NCBI RefSeq assembly: GCF_000485595.1
Contig: NW_014577723.1
Location: forward strand, 1 to 27,002
Length of the DNA: 27,002 nt
Direction: 5' to 3'
Source of the DNA: Priapulus caudatus
Lineage: Eukaryota; Priapulida; Priapulimorpha; Priapulimorphida; Priapulidae
A program made the position numbers and the translations under genes. Under the pieces are notes generated by a model. It ran no database searches. It was not told the origin of the DNA and was given only the letters and a program-made list of their open reading frames with translations. Below, piece by piece: positions 1-9,214 of this stretch (positions within the stretch are counted from its first letter, which is position 1; each line of letters begins with the position of its first letter).

Positions 1-465
1 ACTCTCGTCCTCTCTGCTCTCCCTCTCCATGCCCTCGCCTCCTTCTCTCTCTGCTCACATTACCCTTCCCCCCCTCTTTCTTCGCCATATGGTGATGATG
101 TGTTGTGTGCGGCGTGCCGTGTTTGCGTGCGTGCGTTCATATGTGTGTCGGGTGCGTGTACATAATACACTGGCGCGAATTCGTGCGTGCGCGCGCCCGC
201 CCCTGTGTTTGTTATATATATATACACGCCTACAAAGCCGTATGCGATGATGTTCCCTGATTGCCGAGTGGATATTGTGCGTCACACGTGCTTTTATTGC
301 GCGGCCTCAATATTTCATCTTCTTGCCTGTATTTACGACATGTCTAATGCAACTGCTCGACTCTCATTAGGCTACAGGCACAGTCCTCAGGCACTACCGC
401 GAGCTCGCCATGTGATAGTAAAATCACACAAGTAATCGCCTCGTCTACACGAACGAACCATATAA
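1..465. other. Pyrimidine-rich and GTGC-rich low-complexity DNA, no gene
   Basis: The first 100 bases are CT-rich, followed by GTGCG/TGTGTG-type simple sequence and a short TATA run. Short open frames exist on both strands but translate to Arg/His/Cys-rich low-complexity strings with no domain. I see no gene here. Confidence 0.6.
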
Positions 466-594
466 CCGAGTTAAAGCGTTCTACACGGGGCCTTAAACCG
501 AGTAGCTTAACCTCCGGCCATTCGTCGAGTTAAGCTAACTTCGATATACCCTTAAACCGAGTAAGGCCCCGTGTATACGCTTCACTCCGAGTTA
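466..594. mobile_element. Foldback/MITE-like element with 14-bp perfect inverted repeat
   Basis: The 14-mer TACACGGGGCCTTA at 482-495 recurs in perfect reverse complement at 562-575. The arms extend outward with AAGCG (474-478) against a matching CGCTT (579-583). An inner pair, AGCTTAAC against GTTAAGCT, nests inside. The octamer CCGAGTTA flanks both sides (466-473 and 587-594) and could be an 8-bp target-site duplication, although four extra bases separate the right copy from the arm. Related CCGAGT words also recur inside. No coding capacity. A short non-autonomous DNA transposon is the best reading; the exact ends are uncertain. Confidence 0.5.
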
Positions 595-654
595 GTGAAT
601 AGTACATAACTCAGCGATTAGCCGGCAACACTATATTACGATCGTAACGTACAA

Positions 655-2135
655 CGCACGCAGCGCACGCACGCGCACGTGTACTTGCCCATCGCACGCA
701 CACACTCATGCACGCACAGTGTACTGACCACGCACGCACCGCATGCATGCTACGCAACGTGTACGTGCACACTTGCACGCACGCACGCACGCACAGCACG
801 GAGCACGCACGCCCAGCGTCTATCGTGCACATGCATGCACGCACACATGCACTACACGTGTACCTGTAAACACATGCAACACATTCTTCCGGACGGGGGC
901 CCACGTGTACTGCACAAGCACGCACGCACGAATGTGTACCTGCACCGCGCCTACATGCATACACCAACGCACGCACGTGTACGTGCATCACGCACGTGTA
1001 GGTTACACAGCGCAACGCAACGCACGCATGCACGCACGCGCACGTGACGTGCACAGCACGGTGCTGGTTCGTCGCGACGTACCCACGCACGCACGCCACG
1101 TTTACCAGCAGCACAGCACGCACGTTACTGGCACTACGCAGCACACAACATCGCTGTGCACGGCACGCACCACATCACGTGCTAGCCGTCACACACACAG
1201 ACGCACGCATGCACGCACGTGTAGGTTACGTTACACACGCCACGCACGCACGTCCACGCCACGCACGCTAGCACGTCTATACGTGCACCATTGCACATCG
1301 CGCGACACATAACCATCGCTACGCCACGCACGCAACTAGCAGCGTTGTACGTGCACATACACGGACGCAATGCACGCACTATGTACGTGCAATGCACACG
1401 CGCGCACGACAGGACGCCACGCACGCACCGCACGGCTCACGTGTACATCACACACACAGGATGCGACGCAACGCACGCACCACAGCACGTGTAAACGTGC
1501 ACACAGCTGCACGGAGCCACGACGCACGCAACGCACCACATCAACCCACGTGCACCTGCACAAGCACGCACGCACGCAAGTAACGTGTACCTGCACACGG
1601 CGCGCCACACACGCGGCACGCATTCGCACAAGCACAGCACGCACGCACTTGTACGTGCACCAACAACAACGCACGCCAACAGCATGCACGCACGTGTACT
1701 GTACACGCACACGCATGAACGCACGTGTAGTAACACACGCACAGCACGCACGCAATGCGCGCACGTTTAACGTGCACACACATCGAGCACGCCCGCGCAT
1801 GAACGAAAACGTTACGTCGGCGACACTCGCACGCATGCACGCACGTGTAGGTATACACGCACGCGACGTGCACGCATCGCACGCACGTGTAACGTGCCAC
1901 AACCACGCAGCGCACGCACGTCTAACGTGCACATACAGCAACGCACGACAGACCACCGCACCGCAACCGCACGCACCGCACGCACAGTTATCTTGCACAC
2001 ACACGGACGCACGCAGCACGCACGCATCGCTGACGTGCACATGCACGCACATTACGTGCCACAGCAACGCACTCACGCATGCAACCGCACAGTGTACGTG
2101 CACACGCACCGCAAACGCTACCACGCACTATAAGT
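655..2135. repeat. Degenerate CACGCA minisatellite with recurring ACGTGTA core
   Basis: About 1.45 kb in which the + strand is almost wholly built from CACG, GCAC and ACGC words. Roughly every 30-90 bases it is punctuated by variants of a near-palindromic core such as GTGTAACGTGCAC or GTGTACGTGCAC (for example near 757, 1484, 1580, 1760, 1883, 1916, 2092). The long open frames on both strands are a consequence of this composition: T-poor repeat DNA rarely forms stop codons. The translations are His/Arg/Thr or Cys/Val/Ala strings and not genes. The repeat is old or fast-diverging, since no two units are identical. Confidence 0.8.
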
Positions 2136-2436
2136 AATAGATATATAAGACACACGTACGCGTTGATACCACCTAAGCCATATAGGATGTGACGGTTGGC
2201 TCTCTATGGTAATTGGGCGACATTTAGATTGTAGATTTATGCGCACACTTCTAATCGCTCGCTACATTTAATTGGCGGTTTTCAATATTAATAGATAATA
2301 ACACGACATACCTTTTGTACGTCTTTACATTCATGTATCTGTTGCACGCGTCTCTTCTACGTAGTGTCTTTTATTCGGCGCGATGCTGACATGTGGGTTC
2401 CTCACTCCCTGCCCCCAATGACACTCGTACAATGCA
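2136..2436. other. Unique-looking intergenic sequence, no feature
   Basis: About 300 bases of mixed composition between the minisatellite and the CA tract. No ORF, hairpin or repeat was recognised. Confidence 0.5.
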
Positions 2437-2660
2437 TCACACACACACACACAGCTGCGTGTCACACACACACACCCAACACACACTCCTCACACACGAC
2501 ACACACGCAACGCACGACAACGCACGCCGCACGCACGCACGCACGCACGCACGCACTCACGCAACCACGCAACACACACACGCACGCACGCACACACACA
2601 CACACATACACACACACACACACATCACACACACACCACACACACACACAACACACGACA
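2437..2660. repeat. (CA)n / (CACG)n compound microsatellite
   Basis: Runs of CACACA interrupted by CGCACGCACG and single substitutions. Open frames across it encode only Thr/His or Cys/Val repeats, so no protein is called. Confidence 0.9.
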
Positions 2661-3125
2661 ACATTAATAAAATAATAATATTACTAATGATATTACCACT
2701 ATACTATTGCCCGTCTCCAGCCGGGTTCAGTGGCGTCTGACTAGGATGCGTTTAACCATTTTACTCTTCTCGCTTTCATCTTGATGACTGTATTACAGTA
2801 AACAAAAATACTGAATCATTTAGACTCGAGTCATATAATCAAATATTTTTTTAAATAAAAATATGTATCTAAATATATCATATAAATCTGAAATTTACCT
2901 AAATACATATCAATTTTTCCAAAAAAGAAGAAAATGGGGTGATTTCAATAGTACAATTGTCACTTAATTTAAATAATTTTTTGAAAATCTCATTCTGGTT
3001 AGAACATCAAACAAAAAAATCAATAAAAAAAAAGCAACATGCATTGATATTTAAAAAATATATTTTCTTGAAAGTCAGTGGACGGCGGCGGGCAGAGGTA
3101 CACCTCCCGTTGTCAAATATTGCAC
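2661..3125. other. AT-rich intergenic sequence
   Basis: AT-rich with several A and T homopolymers. No coding frame, inverted repeat or recognisable promoter was seen. Confidence 0.5.
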
Positions 3126-3655
3126 ACATTCACGCGCGCAACACACACACACACATCACACACCACCGCGCACGCACGCACACACTGCATTCACACACAA
3201 ACGGGCACCACATACCAATTACACACAGCCTGCACGGGCGAGCACACACATACCAATATACACACACATCGGCGCCGCACAGCACATACACCACACGCAC
3301 CACAGCACTTCCCGCATACATACATACATACAACATACATACATACATGACATACAACATAACATACATTACAATACATACAATCATACAACATACATAA
3401 CATTAATACATACATACATACTACATACATACAATAAACGCAGCACGCACACGCACACGCACACGCACACGCGACCACACGCGCACACCGCACACGCGCA
3501 CACGCGCACACGCGCAACTACGCGCACACGCAGCACCACCAGCGCAGACTAGCGCATCACGCGCACCTACGCCACACCGCGACACGCGCACGACGCAGCA
3601 CACGCGCACGACCGCGACCACCGCGCACACGCGCACACGCACATACAAACATGCA
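3126..3655. repeat. Compound simple-sequence array: CA, CATA and CGCACA blocks
   Basis: Three consecutive blocks are visible: CACA-rich (about 3140-3300), CATA/ACAT tetranucleotide (about 3315-3435), and CGCACA-type (about 3437-3650). They form one compound array, with the motif shifting by single-base change at the block borders. The open frames are low-complexity artefacts. Confidence 0.85.
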
Positions 3656-3851
3656 GCCGTCTCCTCGTTGGGTTTGTCCCTTAAATTTTCGCCTCAGCAG
3701 CTGTGCGCGCACGTGATTGCTGTTTAATACACCGCAGCCGAAATGCTTTGGTGTGTGCGCATGCGATTGCGACGAACCGACACGCCATGTTTTCAGACGT
3801 CTGACATACATACGTTTCCGACCGGTTTTGTAATCTATCAAATATATATCC

Positions 3852-3854
<3 letters not shown>

Positions 3855-3909
<55 letters not shown>
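3855..3909. repeat. (GA)n microsatellite, about 27 units
   Basis: An uninterrupted AG dinucleotide run. It lies about 580 bases upstream of the GPCR start codon. The reverse-strand Ser/Leu-repeat frame through it is an artefact of the repeat. Confidence 0.95.
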
Positions 3910-3915
<6 letters not shown>

Positions 3916-4460
3916 CAAAGAGGGAGAGTATGATGCTAACTGCAAACTTGATAAAAACTATCAAACACGTCCATCGAAAACAAAAATATTTGCCTGTTTA
4001 TCACAGGGAAATTATTTCTCCAAGTATGAATCCACGCGGATTTCCTCTCATGTACTATACCAACCCCGCGAACGTTTTCTACATTGGTCGAATACCCGCA
4101 TTTTTTTCTCCGTAACTCTCGCATGTCATCTAGCTGGACGAATTATCTAGGGGACACGGTTCCTCTTCGTGTCTTGATATCTGGCGACATGTCAACATCT
4201 ACTCTGTCAACCAATAAATAACACTGTGTGTGTGTGCGACCGATTCAGTCCCTCTCTCAATAATTAGCGTATATAGTGGCTTAGGTTCGCTCCTCGTTAA
4301 GGTTAGAGGTTGAGTCTCTTGAGGCAGTATAATCCATTTATAATAGCTTTTATATAACATTTATACGTGGCTCGTTCATGAATGTCTTTCATTATTCAGG
4401 CGTCGTCTTTAATGTGAATAATTAATTACTCTCCGCGTTTCACTGACCGCATCGCGACAA
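3910..4460. other. 5' flank of the GPCR gene
   Basis: Mostly unique sequence with a short (TG)n stretch near 4206. The transcription start and 5' UTR exon of the GPCR may lie here, but I see no decisive core promoter. Confidence 0.35.
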
Positions 4461-4487
4461 TTCTATTTCTGTTTTCGTTTTTCTCAG
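4461..4487 (+). promoter_or_regulatory. Probable 3' splice acceptor in the GPCR 5' UTR
   Basis: A long pyrimidine tract (TTCTATTTCTG, then TTTTCGTTTTTCTCAG) ends in an AG two bases before the ATG at 4489. This is a strong acceptor consensus and suggests that the receptor has an upstream non-coding exon spliced directly before its start codon. Transcript data would be needed to confirm it. Confidence 0.5.
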
Positions 4488-4488
4488 C

Positions 4489-5964
4489 ATGATGGCGCCA
4501 CCGCTGCGCCTCGACAATGAAACGACGATGACGTCGGTGGAAAACGCGACGTATCTCGATGACGTCACGCTGTGCTCGGTTGAGACGTCATCGCCAGCGC
4601 AGGTGGTCGTCGTCGTCTTCATGAGTATCGTCAACGTTACTGTTCTCGTACTCAATCTGAGCGTTCTCGTTACCGTGCTCGCCGCCGCGCAGCTGCGCGC
4701 AACCCTCACCAACATCATTCTCGGCAACTTGTTCGTCATCGACATACTCGCCGGAGTGCTGCTCATACCGCTCTCTATCCTCCACCACGGCTCCCCGCGC
4801 TGGCTGCTCGCAGCGCCGCTTTGCGACGCCAATGCGTTTCTGACGTCACTGCTGACGTTCGCGTCGGCGCTGTCGCTGGCGCTGATCAGCTGCGAGCGGT
4901 TTTATTCGATCGCCTACCCGATGTCGCACGCCGCCAACGTGACGCTGCCGAAGACGCGGGCCGCCGTCGGCGCGCTGTGGGCGGCGGCGTGCGTCTGCGC
5001 GCTTCCACCGCTCGCCGGTTGGGGGCGCTACGAGTACCGACCGTGCCGCGGGCACTGCTCGCTGGCGTGGGACGCGCAGACGGGATCTTACATGATAGCC
5101 GTAAGCGTCGTCTGCTTTGCGGCGCCGGCCTGCATCATCGTGTCGATGTACGTCGCCATCTTCCACGTCGCCAAACGCGCGACGACGCGAGTCAAGCCGA
5201 CGCAACAGCAGCATCCGCGCATCAGCATCATCTCGGCGTCGGCGCACAGCGACGTCCACGGACCGCGCAAGACGCAGCCGTCGGCGACGCCGGCGAGCGC
5301 CGAACCGCCGCCGGGCGAGACGCCGCCCGAGGGCGCCACTGCGGCGACGCGATGCCTGGCGCTGTTGCGGAGGCTGTGGCGACGCCGCAACGCGCAGAAG
5401 AACCTCTACGGCATCAGTTCAAATCCGTGGAAAGCGGCAAAGACACTGACGCTGGTGACTGCGTTCTTCCTGCTCTTCTGGGGTCCGTTCTTTATCGTCA
5501 ACCTGTGCGGACTGGCGTCGAGCGGTCACCTAGCCAACCAGCAGCTAGCCGAGGCGCTGTCAGCGTGGCTTACATACGTCGGCTTCGCGATGAACGCCGT
5601 CCTCTACGGCTTCCTCAACCGACAGATCCGCGAGGAGGCGCTGCGGCGCGCGCGGGGCTGCGTGCGTCGTCTGCGAGGTCTCGACGACGACGTAGAGGAC
5701 TTCTTGCCGTGCGACGGAGAGGACTTCTTTCAGTTTCTCGAGCGAACGAGTCTCGCGAATCCCCCCGCGCAGCCCTCTCCGACGCCACCTCCCATCGCTG
5801 CTTCTCCCGACGGCGGCGCTGCTGGCGGCAGCAGCCTGGCGCAGCAGCAGGCCATCATGACTGCCAGCGCCCTCCCTGACAGGGTCGCACAGTCCAGCTT
5901 CGTTAGCATGGACAGATCAGAGCAACCGGAAGAGAAATCCTCCGATGCAGCAGTCGGGATGTAG
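4489..5964 (+). CDS. Rhodopsin-type (class A) orphan G protein-coupled receptor
   Basis: Complete 491-residue receptor in one coding exon. The N-terminus carries sequons at N10 and N19. Seven hydrophobic segments lie at about 36-65, 73-98, 112-134, 155-175, 200-227, 317-343 and 353-376. Class A landmarks are N56 (TM1), D85 (TM2), C112 with C186/C190 in the second outer loop, ERF 136-138 in place of DRY, W164 (TM4), P213 and Y221 (TM5), WGP 331-333 (TM6) and NAVLY 369-373 in place of NPxxY. The third inner loop (about 228-312) is long and Pro/Arg-rich. The tail has C391 as a possible palmitoylation site and an acidic stretch at 399-412. The TM6 FxxxWGP pattern and overall layout recall GPR161/GPR101-like orphan receptors, but I cannot assign an orthologue or ligand. 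There is no retinal lysine in TM7, so it is not an opsin. The start could be the first or second Met (4489 or 4492). The sequence is strongly GC-rich compared with its flanks, as expected of coding DNA. Confidence 0.95.
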   Translation: MMAPPLRLDNETTMTSVENATYLDDVTLCSVETSSPAQVVVVVFMSIVNVTVLVLNLSVLVTVLAAAQLRATLTNIILGNLFVIDILAGVLLIPLSILHHGSPRWLLAAPLCDANAFLTSLLTFASALSLALISCERFYSIAYPMSHAANVTLPKTRAAVGALWAAACVCALPPLAGWGRYEYRPCRGHCSLAWDAQTGSYMIAVSVVCFAAPACIIVSMYVAIFHVAKRATTRVKPTQQQHPRISIISASAHSDVHGPRKTQPSATPASAEPPPGETPPEGATAATRCLALLRRLWRRRNAQKNLYGISSNPWKAAKTLTLVTAFFLLFWGPFFIVNLCGLASSGHLANQQLAEALSAWLTYVGFAMNAVLYGFLNRQIREEALRRARGCVRRLRGLDDDVEDFLPCDGEDFFQFLERTSLANPPAQPSPTPPPIAASPDGGAAGGSSLAQQQAIMTASALPDRVAQSSFVSMDRSEQPEEKSSDAAVGM

Positions 5965-6290
5965 TTCAGTGTGTACAGACTGTAGGGTGTGTGTGTGTAT
6001 ATAATGATTAATAATATCTATTATATAATATACTAATATCATATATATGTGTGTGTGTGTGTGTTTGTGTGTGGTGTGAGTGGTCGTGTGTGTGTGTGTG
6101 GCACGATGTGTGGTGTGTGTGCTGTGAATCTGTGTGCGTTGCGTAAGCGCGTAAGTGTGTGTTGCGTGCGCGATCGTGTCAGTGCGCGTGTGCTGTGGCG
6201 CGTACGACACGCCGGAGTCAACAGACCGCATGTGTGTGCGTGCGTGTGTGTGTGCGCGCCCGTGCGTGCGTGCGTGACGCTATAACGATT
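5965..6290. repeat. GPCR 3' flank with (GT)n microsatellite
   Basis: Directly after the TAG the sequence turns AT-rich (TAATATA words), then into an imperfect GTGTGT/GTGCGT tract from about 6046 to 6280. It probably lies within or next to the 3' UTR. No canonical AATAAA was found close by, so the transcript end is unknown. Confidence 0.7.
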
Positions 6291-6542
6291 ATGTCTGACG
6301 GAACTAACAATCGCCATCGATAACAAATAACATCTAACAGTCGCATCGACTTTTCCGCTTTTACCGAATATCTCACTCATTATAGCCGGAGATTTCGACA
6401 TTTCACTTATGTTTGTGAACGTGCCGAATTAGCTGCGTGTCAACGCCGTTACGTCACCTGATTGCGCGAAATCAATACGTGAGTATCGATCTCTTCGTAA
6501 TGTCACAAGATGCCTAGTCGTTGCTGATATTCGAAACATGCG
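6291..6542. other. Intergenic sequence, no feature
   Basis: Unique mixed-composition DNA. No ORF or structure was recognised. Confidence 0.45.
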
Positions 6543-6653
6543 ATTGGTCAATACGACATGTTCGCTGTGCGGTTTAAGAAAAACCAATCACGGCAAACCC
6601 CACCCCTTATGAAGGTAATTGCCTAAGAAGATTTACGTCAGTTCAAATGGCGG
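6543..6653. promoter_or_regulatory. Candidate promoter cluster: two CCAAT boxes, CRE-like and YY1-like sites
   Basis: An inverted CCAAT box (ATTGG, 6543-6547) and a direct one (6584-6588) sit about 40 bases apart. They are followed by TTACGTCA (6633-6640), a CREB/ATF-like site, and CAAATGGCGG (6644-6653), resembling the YY1 core found near transcription starts. The combination is typical of a TATA-less metazoan promoter. No coding exon follows within 9 kb on the + strand other than EOGT, whose first exon is unlocated. Motif matches only. Confidence 0.3.
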
Positions 6654-7587
6654 TGCGTGTGTGCGTGTGGGTGTGCGTCCGTCTGTCTGTCAGTGTGTGT
6701 GTGCGTGCGCTCGTGTGTGTGCGTGTGCGCGCGCGTATATGTGTACACATCCTCATTATAGTTTTACACGTCTGTAGTCTGCACTAGAAGGAAGACGATG
6801 GAGACCAATGTTATCGCGTGGGTGTTGTCGTGATTTGCACTACTTAGGCCTAACCATAATGAAAACTGTAAACATATATATATAGTTCTAGTCTGCTCTG
6901 CTAAATATACACGCAAATGTTGTTAACTACATGCAATGCTGTTGTTACTGGCGAAATCTCTATATACAATATGCAACGTTGTGTTATCGATTCCGCTTTC
7001 CAGATCTACCTCGTCGTGTTTCTTTCGCCTTCGTCGTACTTTTCTGTCTCATTTAACTTATCTTCTGTCTATTCCACGGCGTGTACAGTACACGCACGCA
7101 CACGCACGCACGCGCGTCAACTGAGCCATACAAGCTGCTAGTTCAAAGTCTGATCAAATACATATTTTTTGTTTGCTAAATGTCGATCAAACATCCGGAG
7201 TACCGGACACGTAGAATAATTATTGAAAGCGTTGGATGCATGTCGCGCTTCCATGATTTTAGTTTGCATCGATTGCTGACGATATCAATTTTTATCCCAA
7301 ACGAACAGAATAACGTACGCCAGAGAATGCTTGCGACTGGTTCTCTATATATAACCATACGAAATAAGAGCGACAACACTAAAACTAAATTCGCTCCATA
7401 ACACACACGAATAAATGACAGCAAGATATAATATCCGTTCTCTTCTGTTCAGGCAAATTACAGACGATTCGTTTTTATACGCGTAAAACGCATGTGACAG
7501 CTTTACGTTTTTTGCAAAACATCTGAGATAGGTAAAGAACAGATGTATAATTACGGGCACAACGAAAAAACCTGCTACGAAAACACC
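6654..7587. other. Intergenic sequence with short GT and CACG tracts
   Basis: GT-rich simple sequence at about 6655-6745 and a short CACGCA tract near 7087-7112. Otherwise unique DNA. Small open frames on either strand show no domain and no coding signature. Confidence 0.45.
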
Positions 7588-7595
7588 TATATAAA
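7588..7595 (+). promoter_or_regulatory. TATA box candidate (TATATAAA)
   Basis: A strong TATATAAA match. A start about 30 bases downstream would fall near 7618. It lies about 200 bases upstream of an ATG-led 101-codon frame at 7802, so the two could form a small gene. AT-rich words are common in this DNA, and the match alone proves little. Confidence 0.25.
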
Positions 7596-7801
7596 CGGAC
7601 CTAGCTAGCGACTGTAGTTAGACAGACGGCTTCAACCATCATCCTCGTACAGATAAAACGCCAGGTGCGATATTGTCTCCCTAGGTCGCTCGACACACAA
7701 TTGACTCCCTAGACATATTGACTCCCTAGACACGCAATTAACAGGCGGAAATGGTGATGTAGTTTCCCGATGAAAAACGCCGGCTCAGCTGATCTGTTAA
7801 G

Positions 7802-8107
7802 ATGGATCGAAATTGTGATTATTGGTGCCGGATTGACATCTTATCAGTGTTATATTATCGCGATTTGCCGAGCGTGCCACCTATACTGGGCTGCACCGTC
7901 TTTTTGAGTGTTAAAAATCGACCCTATATATCATTTCTTTTAGACGCTAATTGGACAAGATGCATGATGGGACAGTGCCGCCCAATCAAAAGTAACGAGG
8001 TGGAGATTTGCGATGCGCACTGCTTGCACTGCCCGCCGTCTTTTTTGGTGTACTTCACATCGGCCATAGCTCACATATTTTTAATTGGTTCTATATACCC
8101 AAGATAA
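7802..8107 (+). CDS. Doubtful small ORF, Cys-rich hypothetical protein
   Basis: A 101-codon frame opened by AAGATGG, a good Kozak context (A at -3, G at +4), and lying downstream of a TATA box. The product has eight cysteines, including a CxxC-like pair in CDAHCLHC, one sequon (NWT) and a hydrophobic C-terminal stretch. It lacks an N-terminal signal peptide. I recognise no family. Base composition does not differ from the flanking intergenic DNA, which argues against coding. It may be a chance frame. Confidence 0.15.
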   Translation: MDRNCDYWCRIDILSVLYYRDLPSVPPILGCTVFLSVKNRPYISFLLDANWTRCMMGQCRPIKSNEVEICDAHCLHCPPSFLVYFTSAIAHIFLIGSIYPR

Positions 8108-9214
8108 TTTTCTTTGGCCGATCTTACGCGCTTAAAATGGGCAGACGTACGCCCGAAGAGGATGTGCATGCGTAGTTCCGATCTAAAATATTGACGTCGA
8201 CCGCAGCATCCCGCCACAATCCTTCCCTTATGCTAATGTACATGGGGAACGGCGCTGACATCATACGCAACACTAAATAGACACCAGAAATTACAATAGT
8301 ATTTACAAACAACCCACGAAGATACAGTCGTAATCCACGATGTGACCGTTCAAGACAACAGTTAACGTTACCTGTGGACATATATAATATACATTAAATT
8401 AATACATAATGTATTATTAGCTCATGATGATTATTACGTATTACGTATTTCGATGATGGCTTGACAGCGACGGTAGCAGACAGCAGCAATACCGGAAAGC
8501 ACGGAAAGCACGGAAAGCGCGACTACCCGTAGTTATAGATTCTCTCACTGCATAGCAGCACTAACCGGTGCGCAGCTTTCAACCACCGTTTTCTCTGCTT
8601 GTGTCCAATTTTAGTGGCATTTTTAGAAAATATTCCAAAAAATAGAAATAAACAAAAAAATGAACAAACTATAGTGTTGCTGTATGTGTATATAGACCAT
8701 TTAGAAGTAGTTATATAGAGGGCTTGTTTTCTTACTGTTACGTTTTAATTCGTTGAACCTGTCATCGATCTCTCTGCCTTCACCGTTCAATTCCGTATAT
8801 GTGACGTCCACGACGCTATATACAAGGCTATCGCACAGGTGTATTCTTTATAAGGGTTGGCGAAGGAATAGATTCCACAGGTTCAAATCTTGCTAAGGGA
8901 AATTGTTTTAGTTTCATTTTTTAATTTAATATCGTAATTCCTAATGTAGCGTATAACTGACACTGACTGTGAAAGACATTTCTACTTCCTACCGCTGTAT
9001 CGTAGAGTTTGGACGCTCGCCCGAAACTGGACGCTCCTCAGTGTACCGTAAGTATTTGGACGCTCGTAGTAATTTGGAAGGCGCATAGTTGGACTCCGTA
9101 CGGCATGCTCTTTGTTTTGCTCTTTTTATTCTTTTGGGTTTGAAATCTTGTTTTTCACGAGCCGTAGAAAATAGTAGCCAGCTCTTGGCTACTATCATCA
9201 GCGATCACTAGTAC
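8108..9214. other. Intergenic sequence with small direct repeats
   Basis: No convincing gene. A threefold CGGAAAGCA-type tandem lies near 8491-8520. The word TGGACGCTC is repeated three times within about 60 bases around 9010-9065. Reverse-strand frames of 69-85 codons here resemble no family. Confidence 0.45.

Noticed and set aside
611-2137. Long open frames on both strands across the CACGCA array (up to 262 codons)
   Set aside because: Stop-poor repeat DNA opens frames on both strands at once. The products are His/Arg/Thr or Cys/Val/Ala strings without domains.
2364-3964. Open frames over the CA, CATA and GA microsatellites
   Set aside because: They encode simple Thr/His, Cys/Val or Ser/Leu repeats that follow the DNA motif.
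4440-5879. Overlapping long frames on both strands within the GPCR (up to 352 codons)
   Set aside because: Shadow frames caused by high GC and codon periodicity of the receptor. They are Arg/Ala-rich with no domains.
8124-8381. 85-codon reverse-strand frame next to the 7802 ORF
   Set aside because: No recognisable domain, no promoter on that strand, and composition like the surrounding intergenic DNA.
8845-8905. tRNA-like GGTTCAAATCTTG word
   Set aside because: Resembles a Pol III B box, but no cloverleaf or acceptor stem can be folded around it.
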